In this document: in pieces, positions 9,501-17,665 of the stretch | Layout: each line of letters begins with the position of its first letter | How positions within the stretch are numbered: the first letter of the stretch is position 1 | Assembly (NCBI RefSeq): GCF_009832905.1 | Contig: NZ_CP047135.1 | Coordinates: forward strand, 1,652,001-1,716,000 | Direction of reading: 5' to 3' | Length of the DNA stretch: 64,000 nucleotides | Source: Stenotrophomonas sp. 364 | GTDB lineage: Bacteria; Pseudomonadota; Gammaproteobacteria; Xanthomonadales; Xanthomonadaceae | Notes under the pieces: model-generated | What the model was told of the DNA's origin: nothing | The model's database searches: none | What the model saw: only the letters and a program-made list of their open reading frames with translations | Position numbers and translations under genes: made by a program

Positions 9501-11678
9501 TCAGTCGGCCGCCGACTTGATGTTGTCGTAGAAGAACCGCTCGTCCCGCTCGCCTGTCAGGTTGTACAGAGGGTACTTGCGATTGAGCATGGCGCCACCG
9601 TCGCGGATCAACGGAGCCCAGTTGATCGTGGCCTGAGAGCGCGTCGAACGGGGCAGTACCGTGTCGAGCGGAATGCTGAAGTAGATGCCCTTGTCGAAGC
9701 TGCCCTCGCCAAATTCGGCCGCCGACACGTTTGTCTTGGTCGCGTAAGCGCCCATGGTCATGCCATTGTCGAACACACGGGCCAGGTTGATCGTGGCGCC
9801 GTAGTCACCGGCCAGATAGCGCCCGGCCGAGAGCGATCCGACCACACGCTCCTTCGCGTCGAACGTGTAGTACAGCGTGGCATGGCCGGTGGTGATGCTG
9901 TAATCACGCAGTCCGAAATGCTGGTCATAGTCGCGCTGGCGCACGTAGTTCAGATTGCCGCCCACCGCCCAGCTTTCGCCCATGGGGCGGTAGAGCAGCT
10001 CACCGCCGACGCCCGCGTACATCCACTCCAGGTAGCCTGCATACGCCATGCCATAGATGTCGCGTCCGAGCCTGCGTGCAACATTGAGCTGCAGGTTCGG
10101 CATCATCACGTCCGACGTCGTGGAGTACTGGCGCAGGTCGGTGCGTACGCGCGGCAGGTTGCTGGGCGCGTCGAAGCGGAACTTGTCGTAGTTGTTGATG
10201 ATGTCCGCGCTGACGGTGCCGGTCAGCCAGACATTGGGCCGGAAGAACACGCTGCCGCTGAAATTCGCTGCGACCTGGTAGAGGATGAAGCCGTCGGGAC
10301 CGCCAAGGTTCTGGCGGTAGCCGATGCTGTAACCGCCGCCCCACGGCTTCTTGGCTTGGGTGTAGAGGACTTCGCGTTCAACATCGGCAGGCACGGAAAC
10401 CTCGGTGCTGCGGCGCAGATCATCTTCGGTTGCACGCCCGTCCAGGTAGGCTTCAAAGGTGTCTTGCTTCATCGACGCATCGATGATCGGCATGCCCAGT
10501 CGCGTAGTCCGGAAGGTATACCAGTCGTATTCGCTGCCCACCTCGTTGCCCAGGATGCGTGCGGCGCGCCCCATGCCTTTTGCGTTGTGGTAGTAGTTGG
10601 CCTGGTAGCCGTCGATGTACAGTTCACTGCCGCGACGCGAGATCTGCTCGATGCGGAGACCGGCATTCTGGCGCAGTTGGCGGGCGACGCTTTCCCAATC
10701 GACTTCGGTACCTTGCGCCTGCGCATTTGCCACCGCGGACTGCGGTAGCGCATCCGGCTGTGTCGGGACGCGCTGTTTCAGCTTGACCGGCGCAGGGTCG
10801 AATGGCTTCGCCGACGAAGCGGCCTGCCCTGGATTGCCCCGGAACGTCAGCGAGAACATGGCCGCATCGCCGCGTTCCCACGCGGCAGCCAGTTCGATGT
10901 TCCGGTTCGGAACATAGACCAGGCCGACGTTGATGGGCGTGGACTGATTCAGGTTGTTCCTGCGGGGCTCGCGCTTGTAGTCATTACCGTCGTACTCCAC
11001 CTTGAGCAGGAGCGCATCCCAGGGGGTTTGGTAGGTAATGCCGCCGAAGATGCCCACCGGCCCCTTGAACATGTTGCTGGCACCAAACTTGCCGGCGTCG
11101 TTGATGTTGCTGCCTGCGATGGGGCGGCGATCCTTGAAGCGATCATCAATCGCGCCAAGGGGGTTTGAGAAGTCCCCGCGGTTGCCGATGTAGCCGGTGG
11201 CCAAGCCGATGGAGGCATCCACCGGGCCAAAGTTCTTGCTGGCGACAAGATACTCACTGGAGAAGAAGCCGGTGCCGCCAAGGTCACGCACACCGAAGGC
11301 AAGGTCGGGTGTCCAGCGCGTTTCCTGCCAGAGACGGACCTTGAAATCGATCGACTTGTCCTTGTAGTTCTGGTCGCCGCTTATATCGGTTGAGCCGTAG
11401 CGGATGTTGGAGACGTTGATGTAGCGGAACGCACCCTCCAGCCAGGGAAAAGGCTGCATGGTTAGGTTGTAGCGGCTGTACGGTGAATTGTGCGAAGCAG
11501 TGAAGGCGATGTCGCCATCAGCCGCCATCCGTGCGGTGGGCGTCTGCAACAGTCCTACGCCGCCCCATTCACTCGCGGTGACGGGTGGTGCTTCCTGTGC
11601 ATGGAGGCTGGCCGACAGGGCCAGCGCAAGCATCGAGAATGCAAGCGTCGTCGGACGCGTCGTCTTACGGCAGATCAC
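9501..11678 (-). CDS. YjbH/GfcD-like outer-membrane exopolysaccharide protein
   Basis: A 725-residue protein with a signal peptide ending near LHAQ, then long beta-rich stretches with WGGVGLLQTPTARM and alternating aromatic strands. This is the pattern of YjbH-family outer-membrane lipoprotein/barrel proteins of the yjbEFGH and gfcABCD operons. The GTG start at 11678 overlaps the stop of the gfcC-like gene (GTGA), and a longer reading with a non-signal N-terminus is rejected. The family is tied to capsule or exopolysaccharide secretion. The stop codon lies in the loop of a 9-bp hairpin. Confidence 0.85.
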   Translation of the reverse strand: MICRKTTRPTTLAFSMLALALSASLHAQEAPPVTASEWGGVGLLQTPTARMAADGDIAFTASHNSPYSRYNLTMQPFPWLEGAFRYINVSNIRYGSTDISGDQNYKDKSIDFKVRLWQETRWTPDLAFGVRDLGGTGFFSSEYLVASKNFGPVDASIGLATGYIGNRGDFSNPLGAIDDRFKDRRPIAGSNINDAGKFGASNMFKGPVGIFGGITYQTPWDALLLKVEYDGNDYKREPRRNNLNQSTPINVGLVYVPNRNIELAAAWERGDAAMFSLTFRGNPGQAASSAKPFDPAPVKLKQRVPTQPDALPQSAVANAQAQGTEVDWESVARQLRQNAGLRIEQISRRGSELYIDGYQANYYHNAKGMGRAARILGNEVGSEYDWYTFRTTRLGMPIIDASMKQDTFEAYLDGRATEDDLRRSTEVSVPADVEREVLYTQAKKPWGGGYSIGYRQNLGGPDGFILYQVAANFSGSVFFRPNVWLTGTVSADIINNYDKFRFDAPSNLPRVRTDLRQYSTTSDVMMPNLQLNVARRLGRDIYGMAYAGYLEWMYAGVGGELLYRPMGESWAVGGNLNYVRQRDYDQHFGLRDYSITTGHATLYYTFDAKERVVGSLSAGRYLAGDYGATINLARVFDNGMTMGAYATKTNVSAAEFGEGSFDKGIYFSIPLDTVLPRSTRSQATINWAPLIRDGGAMLNRKYPLYNLTGERDERFFYDNIKSAAD

Positions 11679-12445
11679 GGTGTCAAAGCCTGTGTTGCGA
11701 TGAACGCAGCAAAATCGGTGTTGAATGACGGGTCGACCTTGTTGATCTCGCGCTCGCGCAGGGGCACGTAGATGACCCCGCCCGGTGCAACCGTCTGGGG
11801 GTCGGCGCGGTTCCAGAGCGCGATTCCGATCCGCTGGACGACCATGTCCGGCTGGATGACAAACAGGTCGCTGGGGTCGGCCGCCTTCGTGATGGAGCAA
11901 TCCCGAAGATAGTCGCGGGCATCGCGTTCGGGTTGGTGCGGCAACTCGCAGGCAGCGCCGACGGCACCCATAACGGTGATCGTCGTCGGACGGGGCGGAA
12001 AGTGTAGTTTGTCACCGGGCGCCAGCACCGGGTCTGCCATAGGTTGGACCTGCATCAGGCGTACATCCGTGGTTGCCAGAGGGACGCGCCCCGTGGCGTC
12101 GCGCGCGTCGATCCACTGCAGGAGTTGTTCGGCGACCTTCGCTATCTCCGGGCGTTTGTGGTCCTGGAGGTCGATGAGGTCGTGCTCGATACCCGCACGC
12201 AGACGCACCTGTTCAAGGCGATCGTGTTCGCGGAAAAGAGCGGCACCGGGCAGGTAGGCCTGGGTGCCAGGGCGCGCGGTTGCAAGCAGGCTCGAAACTC
12301 GCGCGCCTGTAGCGAGCGTGTAGTCGCCCGGTGCATGGACCTGTCCGTCGACACGGGCTATCAGTGATGCGGATTGTGCCATAGCCGTCCAGGTGGTGCA
12401 CGACCACACAAGCCCTGTCGCCAGGGCAAGGAAACGCAACTGCAT
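11675..12445 (-). CDS. GfcC/YjbG-like periplasmic capsule biosynthesis protein
   Basis: A 256-residue protein with a signal peptide (cleavage near AMAQ) followed by VDGQVHAPGDYTLATGARV, the ubiquitin-like/SLBB-resembling start of the GfcC N-terminal domain. A second related stretch (ITVMGAVG) lies near residue 155. GfcC is a periplasmic protein needed for group 4 capsule assembly in E. coli. The gene is 3 bases downstream of the lipoprotein gene and overlaps the YjbH-like gene by 4 bases, so all are in one transcript. Confidence 0.83.
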   Translation of the reverse strand: MQLRFLALATGLVWSCTTWTAMAQSASLIARVDGQVHAPGDYTLATGARVSSLLATARPGTQAYLPGAALFREHDRLEQVRLRAGIEHDLIDLQDHKRPEIAKVAEQLLQWIDARDATGRVPLATTDVRLMQVQPMADPVLAPGDKLHFPPRPTTITVMGAVGAACELPHQPERDARDYLRDCSITKAADPSDLFVIQPDMVVQRIGIALWNRADPQTVAPGGVIYVPLREREINKVDPSFNTDFAAFIATQALTP

Positions 12446-12448
12446 GTC

Positions 12449-13129
12449 TCAGTCCTTCGATGTCCGGTAGGGCTTGAGCTGAACCAGCTCAACCTCATAG
12501 TCCGGGCTCAGTTGTTGGCGGCTTTTCCAGATGAAGCCCGTCGCAGGATCGGCCCAGTAGATATTGTGGGCCCGCATGCCACCGTCGAGGCGTTCATCGA
12601 ATCGGATCAGGTCGCGCTTGCGGCCCAGGATCTCCACCGACTCCAGCGGACCTCGTTGGACGGTGCCATGCGCCTGGACACCCATCCGGTAGCCGGGGAT
12701 CCAGTCGTATTCACGCTGCACGGGCGCACTGCCTTGAAGGTGTGCAAGGTTGCTGAAAGGCGAGGGGCCAACGATACGCGAGTGGAGCTGGCGCCCATTG
12801 CCCGTTGTCCCCGTCAGCAGCCCGTTGGCATCGAGCTTGAACACGGCATGGTTGCCGGCATACCAGGTCTGCTGCCCTTCATCGACGAAGCCCAGCACCA
12901 TAACGGCCGCCATGTCCGGCGCCTTCAGCTGTGCCTGTGGATAGGGCGTGGCTGCCACCTGCGCGGGTGTTGCCTGTACCCGACCCTGGAACAGCAGGCG
13001 GAACGAATCACTGGTGGCGCGGCTGCCCGTGGTGCAGCTGGCCAGCAGCATTGTGCTGGCCAAGGCGATGCACGACATCAGCACCATGGGCGCCTTGTGG
13101 CGCCGTGCGTGCACGTCAAAGGCTGCCAT
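12449..13129 (-). CDS. GfcB/YjbF-like lipoprotein
   Basis: A 226-residue protein with an N-terminal hydrophobic segment and lipobox LLASC (Cys32 from the first ATG; an internal ATG at residue 15 would give a more typical short signal). The mature part, including DSFRLLFQG near its start, fits YjbF/GfcB lipoproteins. Position in the order wza-like, gfcB, gfcC, gfcD supports the call. It lies one base after the stop of the wza-like gene. Confidence 0.8.
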   Translation of the reverse strand: MAAFDVHARRHKAPMVLMSCIALASTMLLASCTTGSRATSDSFRLLFQGRVQATPAQVAATPYPQAQLKAPDMAAVMVLGFVDEGQQTWYAGNHAVFKLDANGLLTGTTGNGRQLHSRIVGPSPFSNLAHLQGSAPVQREYDWIPGYRMGVQAHGTVQRGPLESVEILGRKRDLIRFDERLDGGMRAHNIYWADPATGFIWKSRQQLSPDYEVELVQLKPYRTSKD

Positions 13130-13130
13130 G

Positions 13131-14240
13131 TCAGTTGTTCCCGACTTCGCTCTCCGTGCGCGCAGCGGTATACAGGATGTTGCTGAACGGCAACAGCTGG
13201 TTCACGAAGCGATTCCAGCGGGTCACGCCTGCGGCACCGACGAAGACCACATCGCCAGGCTGCAGCATGAACTGGCTGCCGACGGCGAAGGCGGTGGGGG
13301 AACGAGCCTCAAGCTGGAACACGCGCGAGGGTATCGTCTGCAGGTCCTTGCTGCCGCGGATCACATAGACCGCATTGCCGTTCGAGGTTTCCTGGGTCAG
13401 CCCGCGGGCGCGACCCAGTGCCTGGTTCAGCGATACGTCGCCTGTGCGGAAGCTGTAAGCGCCCGGCAGATTCACTTCGCCGACAACGAAGATTTCTTTT
13501 CGGTCAAGGTACGGAATGAAGATCGAATCACCGTCCTTCAGGTAGAGCTGCCGGCCGCCATACTGCGTGGCGAGCGTCTCCAGGTTGACAGTGAAGGTGG
13601 CACCGCCGCGGCTCAGCTTGACGCCCGACAGGTCGGCCTGACTCGGGTTGAGGCCCGCCTGGCTGATCGCATCGGACAAGGTGAGGGGAGAGGTGCCCAG
13701 GGCAATGGGTGCGGAACGTTCCGCAGCGCCGGTCACCCACACGCGTTGGCTGCCGTAGTTGAGGATCGAGACGTCGACCTGGGGCGATTCGATGTACTGC
13801 GCCAGGCGGCGGCTGATCTCTTCGCGCAGCGCCATCGGCGTCTTGCCGCGGGCCTGCACTTTGCCGATGTAGGGATAGAACAGGGCGCCGTCGCTCTGCA
13901 CCAGGCGGCCGGCAAGGTTGCCCTGCTGCTGGGAGCCGGCGGGGACGGTCAGCTCCGGGTGGTCCCAGACCGTGATGTACAGGACATCGCCCGTCCCGAC
14001 GGTGTAATCGGCAGGCTGGTAATCGAACAGTTCGGGCGGAAGGACCTGCTCATCCTGCGTCGCGCGATCCATCGCGATGAGTTTTGGAGTGATGGTGACC
14101 ATCTCCAGGGTGCGATCATCGCTTTGCCGGCCAGCCGATACATCGCTGTGACGCAGGTACTGTCCTGGCGCAAGCATGCAGCCGGACAGGGTGGCAGTCG
14201 CCAACAGGGCGACCGCAAGGCAGGTGAACTTCATGGTCAT
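13131..14240 (-). CDS. Wza-like polysaccharide export outer-membrane lipoprotein
   Basis: A 369-residue protein. Signal peptide and lipobox LSGC (Cys21) are followed by a poly-export domain (GDVLYITVWDHPEL, about residues 80-170) and SLBB-type repeats (VWVTGAAERSAPIAL; IFVVGEVNLPGAYSF). It should form the outer-membrane channel through which the polymer is secreted, partnering the tyrosine autokinase at the window start. ATG 14240 (MTMKF) is chosen; the longer frame from 14282 would begin inside a terminator. In the E. coli gfc operon wza (gfcE) follows gfcD; here it is second. Confidence 0.9.
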   Translation of the reverse strand: MTMKFTCLAVALLATATLSGCMLAPGQYLRHSDVSAGRQSDDRTLEMVTITPKLIAMDRATQDEQVLPPELFDYQPADYTVGTGDVLYITVWDHPELTVPAGSQQQGNLAGRLVQSDGALFYPYIGKVQARGKTPMALREEISRRLAQYIESPQVDVSILNYGSQRVWVTGAAERSAPIALGTSPLTLSDAISQAGLNPSQADLSGVKLSRGGATFTVNLETLATQYGGRQLYLKDGDSIFIPYLDRKEIFVVGEVNLPGAYSFRTGDVSLNQALGRARGLTQETSNGNAVYVIRGSKDLQTIPSRVFQLEARSPTAFAVGSQFMLQPGDVVFVGAAGVTRWNRFVNQLLPFSNILYTAARTESEVGNN

Positions 14241-14266
14241 GTAGAGTCTGATTTTTCGGCGGGCAT

Positions 14267-14299
14267 AAAAAACCCTCGCCAAGCATGGCCCGGCGAGGG
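14267..14299 (-). terminator. Intrinsic terminator (attenuating) after the gfcA-like gene
   Basis: On the minus strand, a perfect 8-bp stem (CCCTCGCC with GGCGAGGG) is followed at once by six T residues. It lies between the gfcA-like gene and the wza-like gene of the same orientation. It should make the first gene more abundant than the rest of the operon, unless the wza-like gene has its own promoter. Confidence 0.85.
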
Positions 14300-14322
14300 C
14301 ATGGATTCAGGCTTTGGCTAAA

Positions 14323-14667
14323 TCAGCCGCCGGTGCCGCCGGTGCCGCCGGTACCACCAGTGCCACCGGTACCGCCGGTGCCACCCGTACCCGGGCCGCC
14401 CGGATCGGTGCCGCCGTTGTTGCCGCCATCGTCGTTCGAGCCGCTGGAGCTGTCGCCGCCAATGCTGTAGAGCACGGCGCCGGTAGCGATCACGCCGACG
14501 GTGGTGCCGGCGATGGCAGCGGTCGAGTAACCGGCAGCTTCGGTGCCAGCGATTTCAGCAGAGGTCGTGGTTTCGGTAGCAGCACCCGTCTGCTCAACCT
14601 GAGCGTCCTGGGCGAAAGCCGGGGAGGACAGGCCTACCAGGGCGATTACGGCAAGCATCTTCTTCAT
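14323..14667 (-). CDS. Small secreted GfcA/YjbE-like protein with Gly-Gly-Thr repeat tail
   Basis: A 114-residue protein with a signal peptide (MKKMLAVIALVGLSSPAFAQ), an Ala/Thr-rich middle with a hydrophobic stretch (AAIAGTTVGVIATGAVLYS), and a low-complexity tail of about seven Thr-Gly-Gly units encoded by near-identical 9-base repeats. It resembles YjbE/GfcA, the small Thr/Ser-rich first product of the yjbEFGH and gfcABCD operons, whose role is unclear. GGAG lies 10 bases before the ATG. The tail sequence is unstable in principle, so its length may vary among strains. Confidence 0.78.
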   Translation of the reverse strand: MKKMLAVIALVGLSSPAFAQDAQVEQTGAATETTTSAEIAGTEAAGYSTAAIAGTTVGVIATGAVLYSIGGDSSSGSNDDGGNNGGTDPGGPGTGGTGGTGGTGGTGGTGGTGG

Positions 14668-14708
14668 AGAACGGGTTCTCCTACTCCGTTAGGGGGTAAT
14701 TCATCCCT

Positions 14709-14738
14709 ATGATCACGGCTGAGCGCTTTTGATGTCAA
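14709..14738 (-). promoter_or_regulatory. Sigma-70-type promoter of the gfc/yjb-like operon
   Basis: On the minus strand a perfect -35 TTGACA (14738-14733) is separated by 18 bases from a -10-like GATCAT (14714-14709). Transcription would start near 14702, giving about a 35-base leader before the gfcA-like ATG. Confidence 0.6.
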
Positions 14739-14766
14739 GTCGCTGTGTGACCAGGGGACGGGTGGT

Positions 14767-15327
14767 TCAGTGGGGCGGATGCCCGGTGGCAAGCAGTAAT
14801 AAGGTGTGTGGGCGCACAGTCCAAAGAAGGGTCAGGCAGACGCTGCCAACGGCCAGTGCGGCAGGGGTCCAGTACGGTCGGTGAAAATCGGCAGGAGCAG
14901 CGCCGCGGACTGCCCAGGCCGCGGCCAGCGCGCCCAACAGCCAGCCGGCGATGACTTCGGTCCAGGAGTGGGTATGCAGTGGCGGCCGGGATGCTGCTAT
15001 GAGCGCGGCAAGGATCAGGCCGGATGCAGCAGCCAAGCACGGTCGCCGAGGGGTTGCGGTGGCGAACAGAACGGGCCACACGGCGGCGGAAAATGCGGCA
15101 TGTCCGCTGAAGCCGGTGAACTGTGGTGACGTCAAGCCGATTCCCAGCCCCAGGAAGGCCAGCTTGCTCGTCAGCACAGCCGCACCGACAGCGCCAAGCC
15201 CCCATGACCATCGTCGATAGGGTGTCCTGCCATCCAGGTAACCAAGCAGCATCAACGTGACCGCAGCCGGAAGGAGCAATCGGCTGTCGCCAAGCAGGGA
15301 GAGGGCTCTCCAGAAGTAAGGATCCAT
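14767..15327 (-). CDS. PAP2-family membrane phosphatase
   Basis: A 186-residue membrane protein with about five helices. The phosphatase signature is present as FSGHAAFSAAVWPV and SRPPLHTHSWTEVIAGWLLG (SGH and SR...H motifs), with the usual first motif replaced by the short TSK segment. Such enzymes dephosphorylate lipid pyrophosphates (for example undecaprenyl pyrophosphate) or phosphatidic acid. ATG 15327 (MDPYFWRAL) is preferred to an upstream TTG at 15405. A carrier-recycling role for the adjacent polysaccharide locus is only an inference. Confidence 0.75.
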   Translation of the reverse strand: MDPYFWRALSLLGDSRLLLPAAVTLMLLGYLDGRTPYRRWSWGLGAVGAAVLTSKLAFLGLGIGLTSPQFTGFSGHAAFSAAVWPVLFATATPRRPCLAAASGLILAALIAASRPPLHTHSWTEVIAGWLLGALAAAWAVRGAAPADFHRPYWTPAALAVGSVCLTLLWTVRPHTLLLLATGHPPH

Positions 15328-15454
15328 GGACGGACAAATGCTGCGGGCAGGTGTGGGCACGGAAGGATAGGGGAGAAGCGGCCCCCCTACGTGTACGGTG
15401 GCCAAGCGGGATGGCCGCGTAGCCGATCACGCTGTATCCTTCACACCTCTTCCA

Positions 15455-15531
15455 GGCCCCGTAGCTCAGCTGGATAGAGCGTCCCCCTCCTAAGGGGAAG
15501 GTCGCCCGTTCGAATCGGGCCGGGGTCACCA
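15455..15531 (+). tRNA. tRNA-Arg (anticodon CCT)
   Basis: A 77-base cloverleaf. The acceptor GGCCCCG pairs with CGGGGTC (one G-T), the D-arm has GCTCAGC...GAGC, and the anticodon stem TCCCC/GGGGA encloses loop CTCCTAA with anticodon CCT (decodes AGG). The T-arm is CGCCC-GTTCGAAT-CGGGC, and A plus encoded CCA close the molecule. No second copy of the 3' end was noticed downstream, so no att site is claimed. Confidence 0.95.
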
Positions 15532-15974
15532 CAATCAAACGCTTGGGCCAGTGCATAGGGCGTTGTTGCTCTACATCGACAGATTCCCTTGTGATGTTGG
15601 CAAGGGCGCGCCTTTACGGTCGGGCCACGCGCAGGACACGTCAGACGACGTGGTGGAAAGTCAGATCAGGGCGGCACTGCAATGCCGTCATTCGTACGGT
15701 TCAGAGTGTGAGTTGACCCGCGCATCCGTCCGATACTCACATTCAATATCGCCCCCCCCAAAAAAACAATGAGTGGTCACCCGAAAGGAGCAAGGCCCAT
15801 GTTGCAGGCGCGATCGACGTACAGCCTTTGAGTCTGTGGAAGCGGGCAAGGGACGATTGGGCGTTGCGAGCGACGTACGACCGAGTGGAAGGGCGGAGTG
15901 CAATTTCATGAGGCTGTGATTGCGCGTGTGGCAATCGTGCTATAAGACCGGCCTTCAAATGGCGTGGGCAGGCT
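15532..15974 (+). other. Gene-free stretch between tRNA-Arg and the acyltransferase
   Basis: About 440 bases with lower GC than the surroundings and no credible gene. It contains a C8-A7 homopolymer tract at 15752-15766 and, near its end, an extended -10 promoter element. Short reading frames here have no ribosome binding site or recognisable product. Confidence 0.6.
15938..15946 (+). promoter_or_regulatory. Extended -10 promoter element for the acyltransferase
   Basis: TGCTATAAG matches an extended -10 (TGnTATAAT-like). Transcription would start about 20 bases before the GTG start at 15975. No good -35 is visible. Confidence 0.5.
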
Positions 15975-17012
15975 GTGAGGAATCTCTACTGGGACGTGTG
16001 GAAGGGGCTCGCGATCGTCGCGGTGGTCGCCATACATGCGTGCGGCAGCGCACTGGCTTTCCCAGATGGGAGCGGTAACCATACGTTTGGCATCGTGCTG
16101 AGGCAGTTCATCAATTTTCCGGTGGCGCTGTTTGTCTTCCTATCGGGCATGTTCGCCCTTCAGGGAACCGCTTCCAGGAATTGGGTGGCCGGCATTCAAA
16201 GCAGGGTGAGGCGCCTGCTGGTCCCGTATCTCGTGTGGGCGGCTGTTTACACCAGTGCGAAGGCGCTCACGGGCAAGCTGGCTGTTGCGGATTTACCAGA
16301 AATGCTCGCAACGGGCACTGTGATTTCCGTCGGCTACTACGTGATCGTGATGCTGCAGATAGCCGTCCTCTCCCCGGTTCTCGAACGCTTGTCGTCAAAC
16401 GCGCTCAAGCTGGCAATCCCGGTTTCCATCGTGGCGTCCGTCACGTTCACCTACGGTATCCGAACCATTGGATTTGATGGGGTTTGGTCGCAATTCCCCT
16501 ACAACGCGCTGCCATTCTTCCTCTGGCTGCCCTTCTATCTGGCTGGGTTGGCATTTGGCCGGAGCGGACCGGCATTGTCCTCCAGCAACTGGCCGCTTTT
16601 GCTTGTGATGGGGCTTGTGTCGGCGGCGGCTTCCGTTGCTGAGGCATTCGTGTGGATTCCTGGCGCGGCAGACTTGGCGATATCACAGTTGAAGCTCTCT
16701 TCGATGATCACGTCCTTGTGCGTGTGCGCTATTGCGATTGCGCTGGCTCGCACGTGGACGCGGGTGAGCGGTTGGCGACGCATGCTGAGCTGGCTGGGGG
16801 CACGCAGCTTCTATTTTTACCTTTCGCACATGCTCGTACTTGGCGTCGTTCAAGCGGGACTGCGTCGAATCCCCGGTATGGAAGCCATGCAGCCTGCATT
16901 CGTGAGTGCAACTGTGATCATCACCATCACGTTATGCGCAGCCGGGGCGATTGGCTTCGAGTTTTTGGTCAAAGGCCGCAGAAATGCTCTGCGCTGGGTG
17001 GGGATAGCTTGA
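15975..17012 (+). CDS. Acyltransferase 3 family membrane protein
   Basis: A 345-residue integral membrane protein with about ten helices. It opens with RNLYWDVWKGLAIVAVVAIHACG, where the early His is the conserved acyltransferase-3 active residue, and continues with FINFPVALFVFLSGMFAL and a late YFYLSHMLVLG segment. The family O-acetylates or acylates surface sugars. It starts with GTG. The gene has visibly lower GC and less biased codons than its neighbours and lies near a tRNA gene, hints of horizontal acquisition. Substrate unknown. Confidence 0.88.
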   Translation: MRNLYWDVWKGLAIVAVVAIHACGSALAFPDGSGNHTFGIVLRQFINFPVALFVFLSGMFALQGTASRNWVAGIQSRVRRLLVPYLVWAAVYTSAKALTGKLAVADLPEMLATGTVISVGYYVIVMLQIAVLSPVLERLSSNALKLAIPVSIVASVTFTYGIRTIGFDGVWSQFPYNALPFFLWLPFYLAGLAFGRSGPALSSSNWPLLLVMGLVSAAASVAEAFVWIPGAADLAISQLKLSSMITSLCVCAIAIALARTWTRVSGWRRMLSWLGARSFYFYLSHMLVLGVVQAGLRRIPGMEAMQPAFVSATVIITITLCAAGAIGFEFLVKGRRNALRWVGIA

Positions 17013-17172
17013 CGCCTGCAGAGTGTTTACGGCAGTGAAACGTCTCCCTTGACGAGCCCTCCTCACAGCCGGCTCGATGGCGATACAGGCGGGTGCTGCG
17101 ACTTGATAGCCAACGGACCCAAGTGCCCGCACCTTCCGTGAAAAGCTCGTTTCAACTGAAGACGGCGGGAGG

Positions 17173-17418
17173 CTATTCCCGCCTCCGCAAGATGTCCTCA
17201 AACACCACGCTGCTGATGGCCTGTCTCGCCTTGCAGCCTGGGCAGCGCATTGCAATGCCCCCGGGCACCGCCAGCAATGTTGATTCGTCCGCGGCAGTGA
17301 AGTGGTGGTTGCACTTGAGGCAAGACGCGGTCACGGACGTGACACGCGCTGCGCGATCGCTGGAGGGCTCGCGATCGCCAGCAACTTCAATCAGATGGAA
17401 GACACCGGTGGAGGACAT
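17173..17418 (-). CDS. Small zinc-ribbon hypothetical protein
   Basis: An 81-residue protein from ATG 17418 (MSSTGVFHLIEVAG). Two CxxC pairs, CLKC and CPGC, about 27 residues apart, would form a zinc ribbon of the rubredoxin-like/zf type. A longer frame from 17736 lacks support in its extra N-terminal part. No strong ribosome binding site is seen. Function unknown; the ribbon could bind nucleic acid or a partner protein. Confidence 0.6.
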   Translation of the reverse strand: MSSTGVFHLIEVAGDREPSSDRAARVTSVTASCLKCNHHFTAADESTLLAVPGGIAMRCPGCKARQAISSVVFEDILRRRE

Positions 17419-17457
17419 CGTTGACTGACCCGTTGTCTTGTGAAGGAGTGGGGCAAG

Positions 17458-17488
17458 TACACCAGCGCACGTGTACTGCGCCGGTGTA
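17458..17488. other. Imperfect hairpin between zinc-ribbon and esterase genes
   Basis: TACACC and GCGCA on the left pair with TGCGC and GGTGTA on the right around a 7-base loop, with one mismatch. It lies downstream of the leftward esterase gene in a 247-base gap that otherwise shows nothing recognisable. It could be a terminator without a T-run. Confidence 0.3.
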
Positions 17489-17665
17489 GCCATGGTCAAC
17501 GCCAGGTGTAGAGCGGAGTTCGCCCAGTTACCGCATCGAACGAATACCATGTTGCCCGCGTTGCAGCTCGCGGCCTGCCGGTATTCGCTGGCCGTCACGG
17601 CCCTGCGCTGACTACGACTTCTTCCTGCGCGCGGCGCGAACAGTCGTCGCCCATTGTCCTCGTGA

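Noticed and set aside
12948..14321. 457-codon plus-strand frame opposite the wza-like gene
   Set aside because: The minus strand has lipobox, poly-export and SLBB motifs; the plus frame has none.
15455..15531. tRNA-linked att site for an integrated island
   Set aside because: No repeat of the tRNA 3' end and no integrase were seen downstream within the window.
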